Shown: positions 8,919 through 18,097 of the stretch, one piece after another
Position numbering within the stretch: the first letter of the stretch is position 1
Layout: each line of letters begins with the position of its first letter
Assembly: GCA_017558115.1 (NCBI GenBank)
Contig: JAFYWG010000038.1
Coordinates: forward strand, 1-48,516
Direction: 5' to 3'
DNA: 48,516 nucleotides
Source: Alistipes sp.
Lineage (GTDB): Bacteria > Bacteroidota > Bacteroidia > Bacteroidales > Rikenellaceae
The notes under the pieces: model-generated
The model's database searches: none
What the model was told of the DNA's origin: nothing
Seen by the model: only the letters and a program-made list of their open reading frames with translations
Position numbers and translations under genes: made by a program

Positions 8919-8948
8919 CAAATATAAGGGCAATTTTTTATTATGCAA
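8919..8948 (-). promoter_or_regulatory. promoter of rubrerythrin
   Basis: On the minus strand TTG is followed after 19 bases by TATATTTG, matching the Bacteroidota -33/-7 consensus. The leader to the ATG would be about 65-70 bases. Confidence 0.75.
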
Positions 8949-9011
8949 TAGTTTTTCCTTAATGATTTCTTATAGCTGCATAAGTCATACTTATATATGC
9001 TGATTATCAGG

Positions 9012-9680
9012 CTATTTCTTGCGAGCGCCGATTGCGAGAATCACACCGAGAGCTACACCCAACAGAGCTGCAAAGAGCACACGGTACTCGCTTGGAAGCA
9101 TAAACGTGATGGTGTGGGCAGGGTACCAGAACAATGGAATGGTCTTCTTAAATACGAAGCTCCACTGGCGGTCCCAGTTGAGGGTAGTGATAAGGCGGCG
9201 CATTGGGATAGGCTTGAAGAGTGCCTTAACCGAGCCTCCGCACTCTGCGATATGTGTGTCGGTAATCTTGTGGAAGGTCATAAACACGGGTGCAAAGAAG
9301 GTGTTCATCATCACAGAGATTGAGAGTGCTACGACAAACTTACCCCATGACACGTTCTCGTCGCCACCACCCATATCGGTGATGAAGCCTGGGATACCTT
9401 TCGAGAATACGACCATCGCCATAGAGATAACCACGCCGAGCAAGCCCCAAACGACCATGCGGGGCACGACGCCGAAGTTGGGTGCTGTATATTTTCCGGT
9501 AGAGATTCGGCAGCCGAGCATCTCGCCAAGTGTGGCAAGAATGCCAAACTTAAGGAATGCCATAATCATAGCGTGCTCAGCGTTGAATGTCTTATACCAA
9601 TCGTATAGCTCAGGAATTAGGAAGAAGGGGAGGAATATCGCCAACATCACAAGGGCGAAGTAGAGGTCTTGACGTTTCAT
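9012..9680 (-). CDS. polytopic membrane protein, Mpv17/PMP22-like
   Basis: A 222-residue integral membrane protein with about four or five hydrophobic segments (roughly residues 7-25, 38-55, 73-92, 113-133 and 190-217). The order of features recalls the eukaryotic Mpv17/PMP22 family: a Gly-rich helix ending near GIPG at about residue 97, then a C-terminal stretch with W-P, a hydrophobic segment, LP, an EYR triplet and a last helix. This resemblance is my own reading and would need a profile search. No function is known for such a protein here. It has a TACCTTTG box upstream and no close partner gene. Confidence 0.8.
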   Translation of the reverse strand: MKRQDLYFALVMLAIFLPFFLIPELYDWYKTFNAEHAMIMAFLKFGILATLGEMLGCRISTGKYTAPNFGVVPRMVVWGLLGVVISMAMVVFSKGIPGFITDMGGGDENVSWGKFVVALSISVMMNTFFAPVFMTFHKITDTHIAECGGSVKALFKPIPMRRLITTLNWDRQWSFVFKKTIPLFWYPAHTITFMLPSEYRVLFAALLGVALGVILAIGARKK

Positions 9681-9710
9681 GTATTATCGTGTTTGATAGT
9701 TAATAATAAG

Positions 9711-9718
9711 CAAAGGTA
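9711..9718 (-). promoter_or_regulatory. Bacteroidota -7 box for the Mpv17-like gene
   Basis: TACCTTTG on the minus strand, about 31 bases upstream of the ATG at 9680. The -33 element is not evident. Confidence 0.5.
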
Positions 9719-9746
9719 AGAAAAAATATCTGATTATGAAAAAAAA

Positions 9747-10913
9747 CTAAATCTCCTCTGTGTAGACCCTACCGAAGCGGTCGGTGGCGGTGATGGTAAT
9801 CTTGCTATTTGGCGCTGTGGGCTTGCAGCGGAAGTAGTGGCGGTGGGGACGTGCCGAGCGGCGTAGGCGCTGCATATACTTCTTGCGGTAGTCGGCCTCG
9901 TGCTCCACGTAGTACATATAGTCGGGGTCGAGTATCGCTATCTGCTCCATAGCACCCATATCCACGCCGTTTTCGCTCCATGTGAGTGACCACTTGCTAT
10001 CCCAGCCCACTGCCTTAACCACGACATACTCCTCGTGCTCGGCAACTCTGCCCACGGGGTAGACTATCAAGGGCTCGTTGGCGTTGCGACCAAAGATGCG
10101 GTGGTGCCACATCCACTCGCCATCGCGCTCCTCGATGCAGAAAACGCCCTGAGGTGTGCCATCGGCGCAGATGGGGGCAAACCACAGGTTGCCGCTAACT
10201 TGTGCCACGCTGTGCTCTATGATGTCGGGGGTGTGGTCGGCGGTAAAGTGGCGGTGGCCATGACCCGTGATAAGGTCAATTTTACGGTCGCCGACGATGC
10301 TGATAATGGGCTTGGCATAGGGTATAAAACCTCCCGTGCGGTGGCTTGTAGCGGGTGCGTGCATACATACTGCAACATGCTCTACATCAGTATACTCCTC
10401 CATTGTCTGTGCCAACCAGATAAGCTGGTCGGCATCGACCTTAAGGCCATATTTCGTGTGGTCGGTGTAGTCGATATTGTCGAGCGTAACGAAGAGTGTC
10501 TCGCCAAGCATAAAGGCCTGGTTGCGCGCACCGAAGGCCTCGACGTAGGCCTGCTCGGCTTTGGCCTGGTTGCGCTGGTGGCGTTTGTTGTGGTCGTGGT
10601 TGCCAATCACGGCGTAGACGGGCACGCCAAGCGACTCGAAGTCGGCCTTCACGCGGGGTAGAAACTTCGTCGTGTCCCACACCACGTCGCCCGTAAGGAG
10701 TATGGCGGTGGGGTAGCCCGTGGCGTTGTACTCCTCGACAATGGTGGCTATTTGGGGTATTATCTCCTTTTCGAGGCGTGTTATCTGCTCCTCGGTTTGG
10801 GGCTGTGGGTCGCCAACGACGATAAGGTTAAAGCCGTTCGATTGTGCCGATGCGCCGCACAAACATAAAAGCGTCGCAATCAGCGAGGTAAAGATTCTTC
10901 TCGAAATTCTCAT
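9747..10913 (-). CDS. secreted calcineurin-like metallophosphoesterase
   Basis: A 388-residue protein with a signal peptide (RRIFTSLIATLLCLCGASAQ, cleavage after the Ala near residue 23), so it acts outside the cytoplasm. The phosphoesterase core has GDPQ, TGDVVWD, GNHDHN, a CMHAP His and GHGHRH, which together form the two-metal site. The first motif is D-x-Q where most of the superfamily has D-x-H. A beta-rich C-terminal domain of about 120 residues follows, as in the Bacteroides phosphoesterases with an added C-terminal domain. The substrate is unknown. It is divergent from dnaX, with a promoter between them. Confidence 0.88.
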   Translation of the reverse strand: MRISRRIFTSLIATLLCLCGASAQSNGFNLIVVGDPQPQTEEQITRLEKEIIPQIATIVEEYNATGYPTAILLTGDVVWDTTKFLPRVKADFESLGVPVYAVIGNHDHNKRHQRNQAKAEQAYVEAFGARNQAFMLGETLFVTLDNIDYTDHTKYGLKVDADQLIWLAQTMEEYTDVEHVAVCMHAPATSHRTGGFIPYAKPIISIVGDRKIDLITGHGHRHFTADHTPDIIEHSVAQVSGNLWFAPICADGTPQGVFCIEERDGEWMWHHRIFGRNANEPLIVYPVGRVAEHEEYVVVKAVGWDSKWSLTWSENGVDMGAMEQIAILDPDYMYYVEHEADYRKKYMQRLRRSARPHRHYFRCKPTAPNSKITITATDRFGRVYTEEI

Positions 10914-10943
10914 TTTATAGGTTGTTAGTTATGGTTCACCTTG

Positions 10944-10972
10944 CAAATATACAAAAAAACTCGAATTGCAAA
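10944..10972 (-). promoter_or_regulatory. promoter of the metallophosphoesterase
   Basis: On the minus strand TTTG, 17 bases, then TATATTTG; the ATG is about 30 bases downstream. Confidence 0.6.
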
Positions 10973-11012
10973 AATTCGCGCGCGTGTGAGCATATTTATT
11001 AGAAATATTTAC

Positions 11013-11020
11013 TATCTTTG
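11013..11020 (+). promoter_or_regulatory. possible -7 box directly in front of dnaX
   Basis: TATCTTTG ends only 7 bases before the dnaX ATG, so a transcript from it would be nearly leaderless. No -33 TTTG is seen at the usual distance, so this is a weaker candidate. Confidence 0.4.
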
Positions 11021-11027
11021 TCGGGTT

Positions 11028-12848
11028 ATGGAGAATTTTGTAGTATCAGCACGCAAGTATCGTCCCGCGACCTTCGCTTCGGTTGTCGGACAGCGTCATA
11101 TAACATCAACATTGAAGAACGCCATCGAGCGTGGTCAGTTGGCACATGCCTACCTCTTCTGCGGTCCCCGCGGTGTGGGTAAGACGACGTGTGCGCGTAT
11201 CTTCGCCAAGGCTATCAATTGCCTAAATCCACAGTCGGGTGAGGCATGCAACGAGTGTGAGTCGTGCCGTTCGTTCAACGAGGGACGCTCGCTCAACGTC
11301 CACGAGCTCGATGCGGCATCGAACAACTCTGTGGATGACATCCGCAACCTCATCGAACAGGTGCGCATCATCCCACAGCAGGGTCGCTACTCGGTATTTG
11401 TTATCGACGAGGTGCACATGCTCTCGTCTGCGGCGTTCAACGCATTTTTGAAGACATTGGAGGAGCCTCCCAAGCACGCCATCTTTGTGCTTGCAACAAC
11501 CGAGAAGCATAAGATTATACCCACCATCCTCTCGCGCTGTCAGATCTACGACTTCAACCGTATCAGGGTTGAGGATGGCGTGGAGTATCTGCGCTACATA
11601 GCTACGAAGGAGGGTGTCGAGGCCGATGATGAGGCTCTTAACCTCATCGCCCACAAGGCCGATGGCGGTATGCGCGATGCGTTGTCGATGTTCGATAAGG
11701 CGGTGTCGTTCTGCGGTGCTAAGCTCAACTATAAGGATGTGGCATCCACGCTCAACGTCCTCGACTACGACACATACTTCAAGGCTACCGACCTGCTCCT
11801 TGCGGGTAACTATGTCGACGTCTTAATGCTCTTTGACGAGGTGTTGTCCAAGGGCTTCTCGCCACAGGTCTTCATCTCGGGATTGAATGCCCATATGCGC
11901 GATCTCTTGATGGCTAAGGGCCCTGCGGTGTCGCTTGTGGAGTTCACGGGTACGCTTGTGAAGCGATACAAGGCTCAGGCTGCGGCATGCAACGAACTCT
12001 TCTTGTTCAACTCCATAGCTCTGCTCACGGAGGCGGACGGTAAGATACGACAGTCGTCAAATCAGCGACTGCTTGTGGAACTGGGACTCATGAAGATTGC
12101 GGGTCTCGGTCAAAAAAAAAATGACGAGGTAGCATCGCTCTCGCTCGACGAGCTTGAGACGCTAACGTTTGCCACAAACTTCGCTCTTGCCGACCTTGTG
12201 GCCGTAGCACCTCAGCCTCAGCAGCCGGTAGTGCCTCAGCCAGTACCCCAGCCAGCACCAGCACCCCAGCCAGTTCAGCAGGTGGTAACACCCACCCCAG
12301 CGCCAGCGCCACAGAGTGTGGAGATGGCGAGTGTGGCAGCTGAGAGCGTGGAGACAAAGCCTGGCATGCGTCGTGCACAACGTAGACAGACGTCGTCGAG
12401 TGTCTCGATAAACGGACTACTAAATGGCGATGCCCTAACGGCGACGGAGCTTGCCGAGCAGGAGGCAGCAAAGAGCGAGCAGATATACATCGACCCCTCG
12501 TGCCAGGAGAAGATATCGCTTAAGAGGGATGCTATTATCGAGCGCATCAAGCGTGAGCGTCCACGTATCAGCGTCGCCTTCCTAAACTTCAGTGTTGAGG
12601 GTAACGTCGTAAGGATGGCAGTTCCCTCGCGCGAGTTGCACGACGAGATTATGTACGAGAGGTCCGACCTGCAGCGTATCATCGCCGAGGTGAGTGGTGT
12701 CAAGGGTCTTATCGAGATTACGGTGGATGTAAACGAGCAGATTAAGGCGTCGCGCCCCATCACGCTTGAAGATAGACTCAAGCACCTCATTGCAAAGAAC
12801 GAGCGACTGGTGCAGATGCTCGATGTGCTAAAACTCGATGCAGAGTAA
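11028..12848 (+). CDS. dnaX: DNA polymerase III subunit gamma/tau
   Basis: A 606-residue clamp-loader subunit that loads the sliding clamp and ties polymerase cores together at the replication fork. AAA+ core: Walker A GPRGVGKTT at 46-54, zinc-binding Cys65, Cys74, Cys77 and Cys80, Walker B DEVH at 127-130, and the SRC arginine finger at 169-171. After the third domain ends near residue 361 comes a run of ten A (12112-12121, codons 362-365 Q-K-K-N), then a Pro/Gln-rich linker (about 390-420) and a tau-like C-terminal domain. The ATG at 11028 is chosen because MENFVVSARKYRP is the normal family start. The A10 run may give a short gamma form. tyrS follows after 42 bases. Confidence 0.97.
   Translation: MENFVVSARKYRPATFASVVGQRHITSTLKNAIERGQLAHAYLFCGPRGVGKTTCARIFAKAINCLNPQSGEACNECESCRSFNEGRSLNVHELDAASNNSVDDIRNLIEQVRIIPQQGRYSVFVIDEVHMLSSAAFNAFLKTLEEPPKHAIFVLATTEKHKIIPTILSRCQIYDFNRIRVEDGVEYLRYIATKEGVEADDEALNLIAHKADGGMRDALSMFDKAVSFCGAKLNYKDVASTLNVLDYDTYFKATDLLLAGNYVDVLMLFDEVLSKGFSPQVFISGLNAHMRDLLMAKGPAVSLVEFTGTLVKRYKAQAAACNELFLFNSIALLTEADGKIRQSSNQRLLVELGLMKIAGLGQKKNDEVASLSLDELETLTFATNFALADLVAVAPQPQQPVVPQPVPQPAPAPQPVQQVVTPTPAPAPQSVEMASVAAESVETKPGMRRAQRRQTSSSVSINGLLNGDALTATELAEQEAAKSEQIYIDPSCQEKISLKRDAIIERIKRERPRISVAFLNFSVEGNVVRMAVPSRELHDEIMYERSDLQRIIAEVSGVKGLIEITVDVNEQIKASRPITLEDRLKHLIAKNERLVQMLDVLKLDAE
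12111..12123 (+). promoter_or_regulatory. candidate slippage/frameshift site in dnaX
   Basis: C followed by ten A spans codons CAA-AAA-AAA-AAT. One extra A gives Q-K-K-K-stop (TGA at once, 365 residues); one A fewer gives Q-K-K-M-T-R-stop (367 residues). It lies where the AAA+ and collar domains end. DnaX slippage or frameshifting at A-runs is known from Thermus and E. coli; its use here is inferred. Confidence 0.6.
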
Positions 12849-12890
12849 CCCTATATCAACAGAATTAGATAACTAAAACATAGATTAACG

Positions 12891-14183
12891 ATGAAAAATT
12901 TTATTGAAGAACTCGAGTGGCGCGGTATGATTCATACCGTAATGCCCGGCGCCGATGAGGAGCTTAAGAAGGGTATGGCTTCGGCATACCTCGGTATCGA
13001 CCCCACGGCAGACTCACTCCATATCGGTCACCTCGTGGGTGTCATGATTTTGAAGCACTTCCAGATGTGTGGTCACCGCCCTATCGCCCTTATCGGTGGC
13101 GCTACAGGCATGATTGGCGACCCATCGGGTAAGTCGCAGGAGCGCAACCTCCTCGACGAGGCTACATTGCGCCACAACCAGGAGGCTATCAAGAATCAGC
13201 TCTCGAAGCTTATCGACTTCGACTCTGAGGCCGAGAACAAGGCTATCCTTGTGAACAACTACGACTGGATGAAGGAGTTTTCGTTCCTCGAGTTTGCACG
13301 CGACATCGGTAAGTGTATCACTGTGAACTACATGATGGCTAAGGACTCTGTGAAGAAGCGCTTCAATGGCGACGGCGATGGCATGTCGTTCACGGAGTTT
13401 ACATACCAGCTCTTGCAGGGCTACGACTTCTTGCACCTATACAAGGAGTATGGCTGTAAGTTCCAGCTCGGTGGCGCAGACCAGTGGGGTAACATCACCA
13501 CAGGTACTGAGCTTATCCGCCGTAAGCTCGGTGGCGAGAATGAGGCATTCGCCATCACTTGCCCCCTTATCACTAAGGCTGACGGCACAAAGTTCGGTAA
13601 GACCGAGAGCGGCAACGTATGGCTCGATGCACGCTACACCTCGCCCTACAAATTCTACCAGTTCTGGCTCAATGTAAGCGACGAGGACGCAAAGCGATAT
13701 ATCAAGATATTTACGCTGCTCGACCGCGAGACTATCGAGGCACTTATAGCGGAGCACGACGCTGCACCCCACCTCCGTGTGTTGCAGAAGCGTCTCGCAG
13801 AGATCCTCACCGAGACCATCCACTCGAAGGAGGAGCTCGAGAAGGCTCAGGCTGCTACAAACATCCTCTTCGGTAACGCTACATCTGAGGCGTTGCGCTC
13901 GTTGGATGAGGCAACATTGTTGCAGGTGTTCGAGGGTGTGCCCCAGTTCACCATCACACGTGGCGACCTCGAGAAGCCATTTGTAGACATCGTGGCAGAT
14001 GCTTGCAAGGTATTCCCCTCGAAGGGTGAGTGCCGCAAGATGATTCAGGGCGGTGGCGTACAGCTCAACAAGGAGAAGGTGGCAGATGCTATGCGTGGCG
14101 TAACGGATGCAGACCTTATCGCGGGTAAGTACCTCTTGGTGCAGCGCGGTAAGAAGAACTACTACCTCATCACTGTGGAGTAA
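12891..14183 (+). CDS. tyrS: tyrosyl-tRNA synthetase
   Basis: A 430-residue class I aminoacyl-tRNA synthetase that charges tRNA-Tyr in the cytoplasm. The ATP-binding HIGH sequence is at 44-47, the tyrosine site shows [12 protein letters not shown] and the [10 protein letters not shown] stretch at about 192-201, and the KMSKS-type loop is KFGKT at 234-238, the variant usual in bacterial TyrRS. A C-terminal S4-like RNA-binding domain is present near 370-430 ([17 protein letters not shown]). The gene sits between dnaX and folB with short gaps (42 and 32 bases), suggesting one transcript. Confidence 0.97.
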   Translation: MKNFIEELEWRGMIHTVMPGADEELKKGMASAYLGIDPTADSLHIGHLVGVMILKHFQMCGHRPIALIGGATGMIGDPSGKSQERNLLDEATLRHNQEAIKNQLSKLIDFDSEAENKAILVNNYDWMKEFSFLEFARDIGKCITVNYMMAKDSVKKRFNGDGDGMSFTEFTYQLLQGYDFLHLYKEYGCKFQLGGADQWGNITTGTELIRRKLGGENEAFAITCPLITKADGTKFGKTESGNVWLDARYTSPYKFYQFWLNVSDEDAKRYIKIFTLLDRETIEALIAEHDAAPHLRVLQKRLAEILTETIHSKEELEKAQAATNILFGNATSEALRSLDEATLLQVFEGVPQFTITRGDLEKPFVDIVADACKVFPSKGECRKMIQGGGVQLNKEKVADAMRGVTDADLIAGKYLLVQRGKKNYYLITVE

Positions 14184-14215
14184 GAAGTGTAATATATTGA
14201 TTAACAGATAATAAC

Positions 14216-14575
14216 GTGAATCCAATATACACCATACGCCTTGATGGCATCTATGTGCGTGCCTTTCATGGCTGCTACGACCTCGAGCAGCAGGTGGGCA
14301 ACCGCTTTCGTGTCGACATCACAATTCGCACGCCGCTGGGCGACCTTCCCGCAACGGACGACGTGACGCAGGCGGTGAACTACTTGACCGTATTCGAGAT
14401 TGTGGAGCGCATCATGCAGCGCACACAGCGCACCATAGAGGCTGCGGCATCGAACGTAATCGCGGCAATAAAAGAGGCCTTCCCCCAGATTGTGGAGGTG
14501 GAGTGCACCGTGGCGAAGATAGCCCCACCCCTCGGTGGTAAGATTGACAAGGTGAGTGTAACATTAATTGGCTAA
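14216..14575 (+). CDS. folB: dihydroneopterin aldolase
   Basis: A 119-residue protein of the usual FolB length, which cleaves 7,8-dihydroneopterin to 6-hydroxymethyl-dihydropterin and glycolaldehyde in folate synthesis. Family features are RAFHGCYDLEQQVGNRF near residues 15-30, the DDVTQAVNYLTVFEIV helix, and a C-terminal KIAPPLGG holding the catalytic Lys. The start is GTG at 14216; no ATG fits in this frame. The next gene begins 4 bases after its stop. Confidence 0.9.
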   Translation: MNPIYTIRLDGIYVRAFHGCYDLEQQVGNRFRVDITIRTPLGDLPATDDVTQAVNYLTVFEIVERIMQRTQRTIEAAASNVIAAIKEAFPQIVEVECTVAKIAPPLGGKIDKVSVTLIG

Positions 14576-14579
14576 TATT

Positions 14580-16145
14580 ATGGCAGATAATAGTGCAAAG
14601 CGTGGAGGCTTTGGCGGTAAGTTTGCCGCCATCCTCGCTGCTGCAGGCTCGGCAATCGGCTTGGGCAACATCTGGCGCTTCCCCTACATAACATCGGAGA
14701 ATGGTGGTGGTGCATTCATCATCATCTACCTCGGCTGCATCCTTCTGTTGGGTCTCCCGCTGCTTATCGCGGAGTTCTCGGTGGGTCACAACGCCAAGAG
14801 CAACCCCATCGACGCCTTTAAGAAGATTCGTAAGGGCTGGGGATGGCTCGGTGCTGCGGGTCTCATCTCCGTAACCCTTATCATGGGCTACTACTTCGTG
14901 ATTTCGGGATGGACAATCAACTATGCCATTGCCTCAGCAACAGATAGCATAGGTAGCAACTATGAGGGCTTCTTTGAGGCCTTCACCACGGCGCCATACG
15001 CACCGCTTATCTACACCTATCTCTTTATCCTTGCCAACCACTTCATCATCACAGGTGGTGTGCAGGGCGGCATCGAGAAGGCATCGAAAATTATGATGCC
15101 CCTGCTCTTTGCCATCCTTATCGTGTTGGCCGTCTACTCGTTGTGGATGCCCGATGGTCGTGAGGCCATAGGCAATGTCTTTACTCCCGACTTCTCGAAG
15201 GTGTCGGGCAAGACCTTCCTCGATGCCATGGGTCAGGCATTCTTCACACTCTCGGTAGGTATGGGTGCTATGCTCATCTATGGCTCATACTTTAAGAAGG
15301 GTACTAAGATTGCGGGCACGGCAATTAGCGTGGTATCGTTGGATACGCTCGTTGCGCTCATCGCCGCTATCATCGTGTTCTCGGCTGGCGTTGAGGGTGC
15401 TGCAGGTCCAGCGCTTGCCTTTGTGGCTATGCCCTCGGTATTTGCAAGCATGCCCTGGGGTAATGTCTGGGCTACGCTCTTTTTCTTGCTCTTGGCACTT
15501 GCGGCGCTATCTTCGACAATCTCTATGCACGAGGCTGTGACATCGTACTTCGTGGAGAAGCGTGGCATGTCGCGTAAGAGGGGTGCATGGATTGTAACTA
15601 TCCTTGCCATGGTGTTGGCGACCTTTGCATCGCTCTCACTCGGCGTATTGGACGGCGTCAAGGTGCTCAACCTCAACTTCTTTGACCTCTTGGATAAGTT
15701 CACCTCTATCGTTATGTTGCCCTTGTTGGGTATTCTTACTGCGGTATTCGTGGGCTGGTTGTGGAAGAAGGAGGATATGCGCGCGGAGCTTACAGCAGAG
15801 GGTGGTATCGACCGTAAGTCATACCCCATCGTGCGCTTCTTGTTGCGTTGGGTATGCCCCGTCTTGGTATCAGTAGTCTTCGTATTTGGCATCTACGACT
15901 TCGTGGATAAGCAGCTTCACCCCGAGCAGGCCGAGGGGAGCGCTACAACGGAGCAGGTACAGGAGACTGACACCGACACAAAACTCATAGTAAACAGCCA
16001 GTCGAATGTCTTGCGCGTAGGCAAGGAGCGACTCAAGGCTTCGGATTTGAATGCGGTGCATGCCAATAAGCCCAATTTCAAGCAGGCAGAGTTGGAGTTC
16101 ACTCCCATATCAGTAAAACAGCAAAACAACAACAATAACAACTAA
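14580..16145 (+). CDS. sodium-dependent transporter, SNF (NSS) family
   Basis: A 521-residue inner-membrane symporter with about 11-12 membrane helices. The first helix carries the family signature [17 protein letters not shown], where unwound TM1 binds sodium and substrate, followed by [11 protein letters not shown]. Such bacterial NSS members move amino acids or similar amines with sodium; the substrate cannot be read from sequence. The C-terminal cytoplasmic tail of about 80 residues is unusually polar and ends in six Asn. The ATG at 14580 is chosen over an upstream TTG that would overlap the folB stop. Fumarase starts 11 bases after it. Confidence 0.92.
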   Translation: MADNSAKRGGFGGKFAAILAAAGSAIGLGNIWRFPYITSENGGGAFIIIYLGCILLLGLPLLIAEFSVGHNAKSNPIDAFKKIRKGWGWLGAAGLISVTLIMGYYFVISGWTINYAIASATDSIGSNYEGFFEAFTTAPYAPLIYTYLFILANHFIITGGVQGGIEKASKIMMPLLFAILIVLAVYSLWMPDGREAIGNVFTPDFSKVSGKTFLDAMGQAFFTLSVGMGAMLIYGSYFKKGTKIAGTAISVVSLDTLVALIAAIIVFSAGVEGAAGPALAFVAMPSVFASMPWGNVWATLFFLLLALAALSSTISMHEAVTSYFVEKRGMSRKRGAWIVTILAMVLATFASLSLGVLDGVKVLNLNFFDLLDKFTSIVMLPLLGILTAVFVGWLWKKEDMRAELTAEGGIDRKSYPIVRFLLRWVCPVLVSVVFVFGIYDFVDKQLHPEQAEGSATTEQVQETDTDTKLIVNSQSNVLRVGKERLKASDLNAVHANKPNFKQAELEFTPISVKQQNNNNNN

Positions 16146-16156
16146 CTAAAACAATT

Positions 16157-17770
16157 ATGGCTGATTTCATCTATCAGGAGCCCTATCCTATCCAGGCGGA
16201 TAAGACAGAGTATCGCCTTCTCACGAAGGAGTATGTAAAGGTTGTAGAGTGCGACGGACGTAAGATCTTGAAGGTAGACCCCAAGGGCCTCGAGCTCTTG
16301 GCTAAGGAGGCTTATGCCGACGTATCGTTCTATTTGCGCGCCTCACACCTCCAGAAGCTCGCTAACATCCTCGAGGATCCCGAGGCTACAGACAACGACA
16401 AGTTCGTGGCATACACCATGCTCTTGAACCAGTGCGTAGCTGCTGAGGGCGAGTTGCCCACATGCCAGGATACTGGTACTGCAATCTGCATCGGTCACAA
16501 GGGTGAGGATGTGTACACCGGCGCCAACGACGCTGAGTGCATCTCACGCGGTGTGTACGAGACATACAAGGAGCACAACCTCCGCTACTCACAGGTGGTG
16601 CCCTTCACTATGACCGAGGAGAAGAACTCTGGTAGCAACCTCCCCGCACAGATCGACATCTACGCTGGTCACCCCGGTATGGAGTACGAGTTCTTGTTCA
16701 TCACTAAGGGTGGTGGCTCGGCAAATAAGACATTCCTCTACCAGCAGACTAAGGCCTTGTTGAACGAGGAGTCGTTGACAGCATTCATCAAGAAGCATAT
16801 CCTCGACCTCGGCACTTCGGCATGTCCTCCCTACCACCTCGCATTGTGTATCGGTGGTACATCTGCTGAGATGTGTCTCTCAACAGTTAAGAAGGCTTCG
16901 GCGGGCTACCTCGACGAGCTTCCAACATCGGGTAACGAGGGTGGCCGTTGCTTCCGCGACCTCGAGTGGGAGGCAAAGGTGGAGAAGATCTGCCAGGAGA
17001 TTGGCCTCGGCGCACAGTTTGGTGGTAAGTACTACGTACACGACGTACGCGTAATCCGCGCACCACGTCACGCTGCATCATGCCCCGTAGCTATCGGTGT
17101 AAGCTGCTCTGCAGACCGTAACATCAAGGCTAAGATTACTCCCGAGGGTATCTTCCTCGAGAAGCTCGAGAAGAACCCCGCACGCTTCCTCCCAGCTAAG
17201 GCTCCCGCAATGTCGCCAGCGGTAGACATCGACCTCGATGAGGGTATGGACAAGGTACGTGAGATCCTCTCTAAGTACCCCATCAAGACACGTCTCAACC
17301 TCAAGGGTACGCTCGTTGTAGCTCGTGACATCGCTCACGCACGCATCAAGCAGATGCTCGACGAGGGTAAGCCTATGCCCGAATACTTCAAGAAGCACCC
17401 CGTATACTATGCAGGTCCTGCAAAGACCCCCGCAGGCATGGCATCAGGCTCATTCGGCCCCACAACAGCGGGTCGTATGGACTCATACGTAGACCTCTTC
17501 CAGAAGGCTGGTGGCTCAATGGTCATGGTAGCTAAGGGCAACCGCTCGCAGCAGGTTACCGACGCATGTAAGGCTAACGGCGGCTTCTACCTCGGCTCTA
17601 TCGGTGGTCCTGCAGCCATCCTCGCTAAGAACTCTATCAAGAGCGTAGAGGTTGTAGACTTCGAGGAGCTCGGCATGGAGGCTGTACGCAAGATCTATGT
17701 GGAGAACTTCCCTGCCTTCATCATCGTTGATGATAAGGGTAATGATTTTTTTGCCGACTACGCACATTAA
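16157..17770 (+). CDS. fum: fumarate hydratase class I (iron-sulfur)
   Basis: A 537-residue enzyme interconverting fumarate and malate, here most likely serving the reductive branch to succinate used by gut Bacteroidales. It is the fused one-chain FumA/FumB type: the N-terminal domain has [28 protein letters not shown] and GTSACPPYH, and the C-terminal domain has the [19 protein letters not shown] region. Cys in CQDTG, TSACPP and GVSCSADRN are the expected ligands of the oxygen-sensitive 4Fe-4S cluster. It ends the dnaX-tyrS-folB-transporter run and is followed by a repeat-rich gap. Confidence 0.96.
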   Translation: MADFIYQEPYPIQADKTEYRLLTKEYVKVVECDGRKILKVDPKGLELLAKEAYADVSFYLRASHLQKLANILEDPEATDNDKFVAYTMLLNQCVAAEGELPTCQDTGTAICIGHKGEDVYTGANDAECISRGVYETYKEHNLRYSQVVPFTMTEEKNSGSNLPAQIDIYAGHPGMEYEFLFITKGGGSANKTFLYQQTKALLNEESLTAFIKKHILDLGTSACPPYHLALCIGGTSAEMCLSTVKKASAGYLDELPTSGNEGGRCFRDLEWEAKVEKICQEIGLGAQFGGKYYVHDVRVIRAPRHAASCPVAIGVSCSADRNIKAKITPEGIFLEKLEKNPARFLPAKAPAMSPAVDIDLDEGMDKVREILSKYPIKTRLNLKGTLVVARDIAHARIKQMLDEGKPMPEYFKKHPVYYAGPAKTPAGMASGSFGPTTAGRMDSYVDLFQKAGGSMVMVAKGNRSQQVTDACKANGGFYLGSIGGPAAILAKNSIKSVEVVDFEELGMEAVRKIYVENFPAFIIVDDKGNDFFADYAH

Positions 17771-17774
17771 AATT

Positions 17775-17893
17775 GTATAGCAGGGTTATTTTGTCACTTA
17801 GCTTGAGAGCGAAATGCTCACATACATTTTGGTATGCTCCGCTTTCGCTCTCTGCGACTAATCACCAAACTAACCCTACTCTCCAATTTTAAT
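17775..17893. repeat. structured intergenic element, copy A
   Basis: A 119-base palindromic unit with three nested stems: an outer arm pair (17779-17791 with 17867-17880), a middle stem (17798-17801 with 17857-17860, then 17805-17814 with 17843-17852), and an inner CATAC/GTATG stem (17821-17825 with 17832-17836). It ends in CCAATTTTAAT. It starts just after the fumarase stop and could also act as its 3' end. Confidence 0.7.
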
Positions 17894-17902
17894 CATTAGA
17901 GG

Positions 17903-18020
17903 GTATAGCAGGGTTATTTCGGTGTCTGGCTCGTTGGTGAAATCCTCACATACTTCTTGTATGCTGCGGTTTCACTAACTTCGACCAGCCCCCAAACTAA
18001 CCCTACTCTCCAATTTTAAT
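17903..18020. repeat. structured intergenic element, copy B
   Basis: A second copy exactly 128 bases downstream of copy A. The outer arms are nearly identical to copy A (17907-17919 with 17994-18007). The middle stem has changed sequence on both sides and still pairs (17926-17929 with 17985-17988; 17933-17942 with 17970-17979). The inner CATAC/GTATG stem is kept (17949-17953 with 17959-17963). Confidence 0.7.
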
Positions 18021-18030
18021 TGGTGGTGGG

Positions 18031-18093
18031 GTATGGTGAGGCGGTCAGGCTTGCACAACAAAGAAATAGTATGCCCCGCTCTCCAATTTTAAT
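18031..18093. repeat. structured intergenic element, shortened copy C
   Basis: It starts another 128 bases downstream and ends in the same CTCTCCAATTTTAAT, but is only about 63 bases long and its arms differ (GCGG near 18041 with CCGC near 18077). It looks like a diverged or deleted third copy. Confidence 0.45.
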
Positions 18094-18097
18094 TATT

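Noticed and set aside
9019..9663. Open frame of 214 codons opposite the Mpv17-like gene
   Set aside because: It is the mirror of a well-formed membrane protein with its own promoter; its own sequence is rich in Thr, Ile and Pro and shows no domain.
12186..12292. Frameshift or assembly error in the Pro/Gln-rich part of dnaX
   Set aside because: The frame stays open through the low-complexity linker and the C-terminal domain follows in the same frame.
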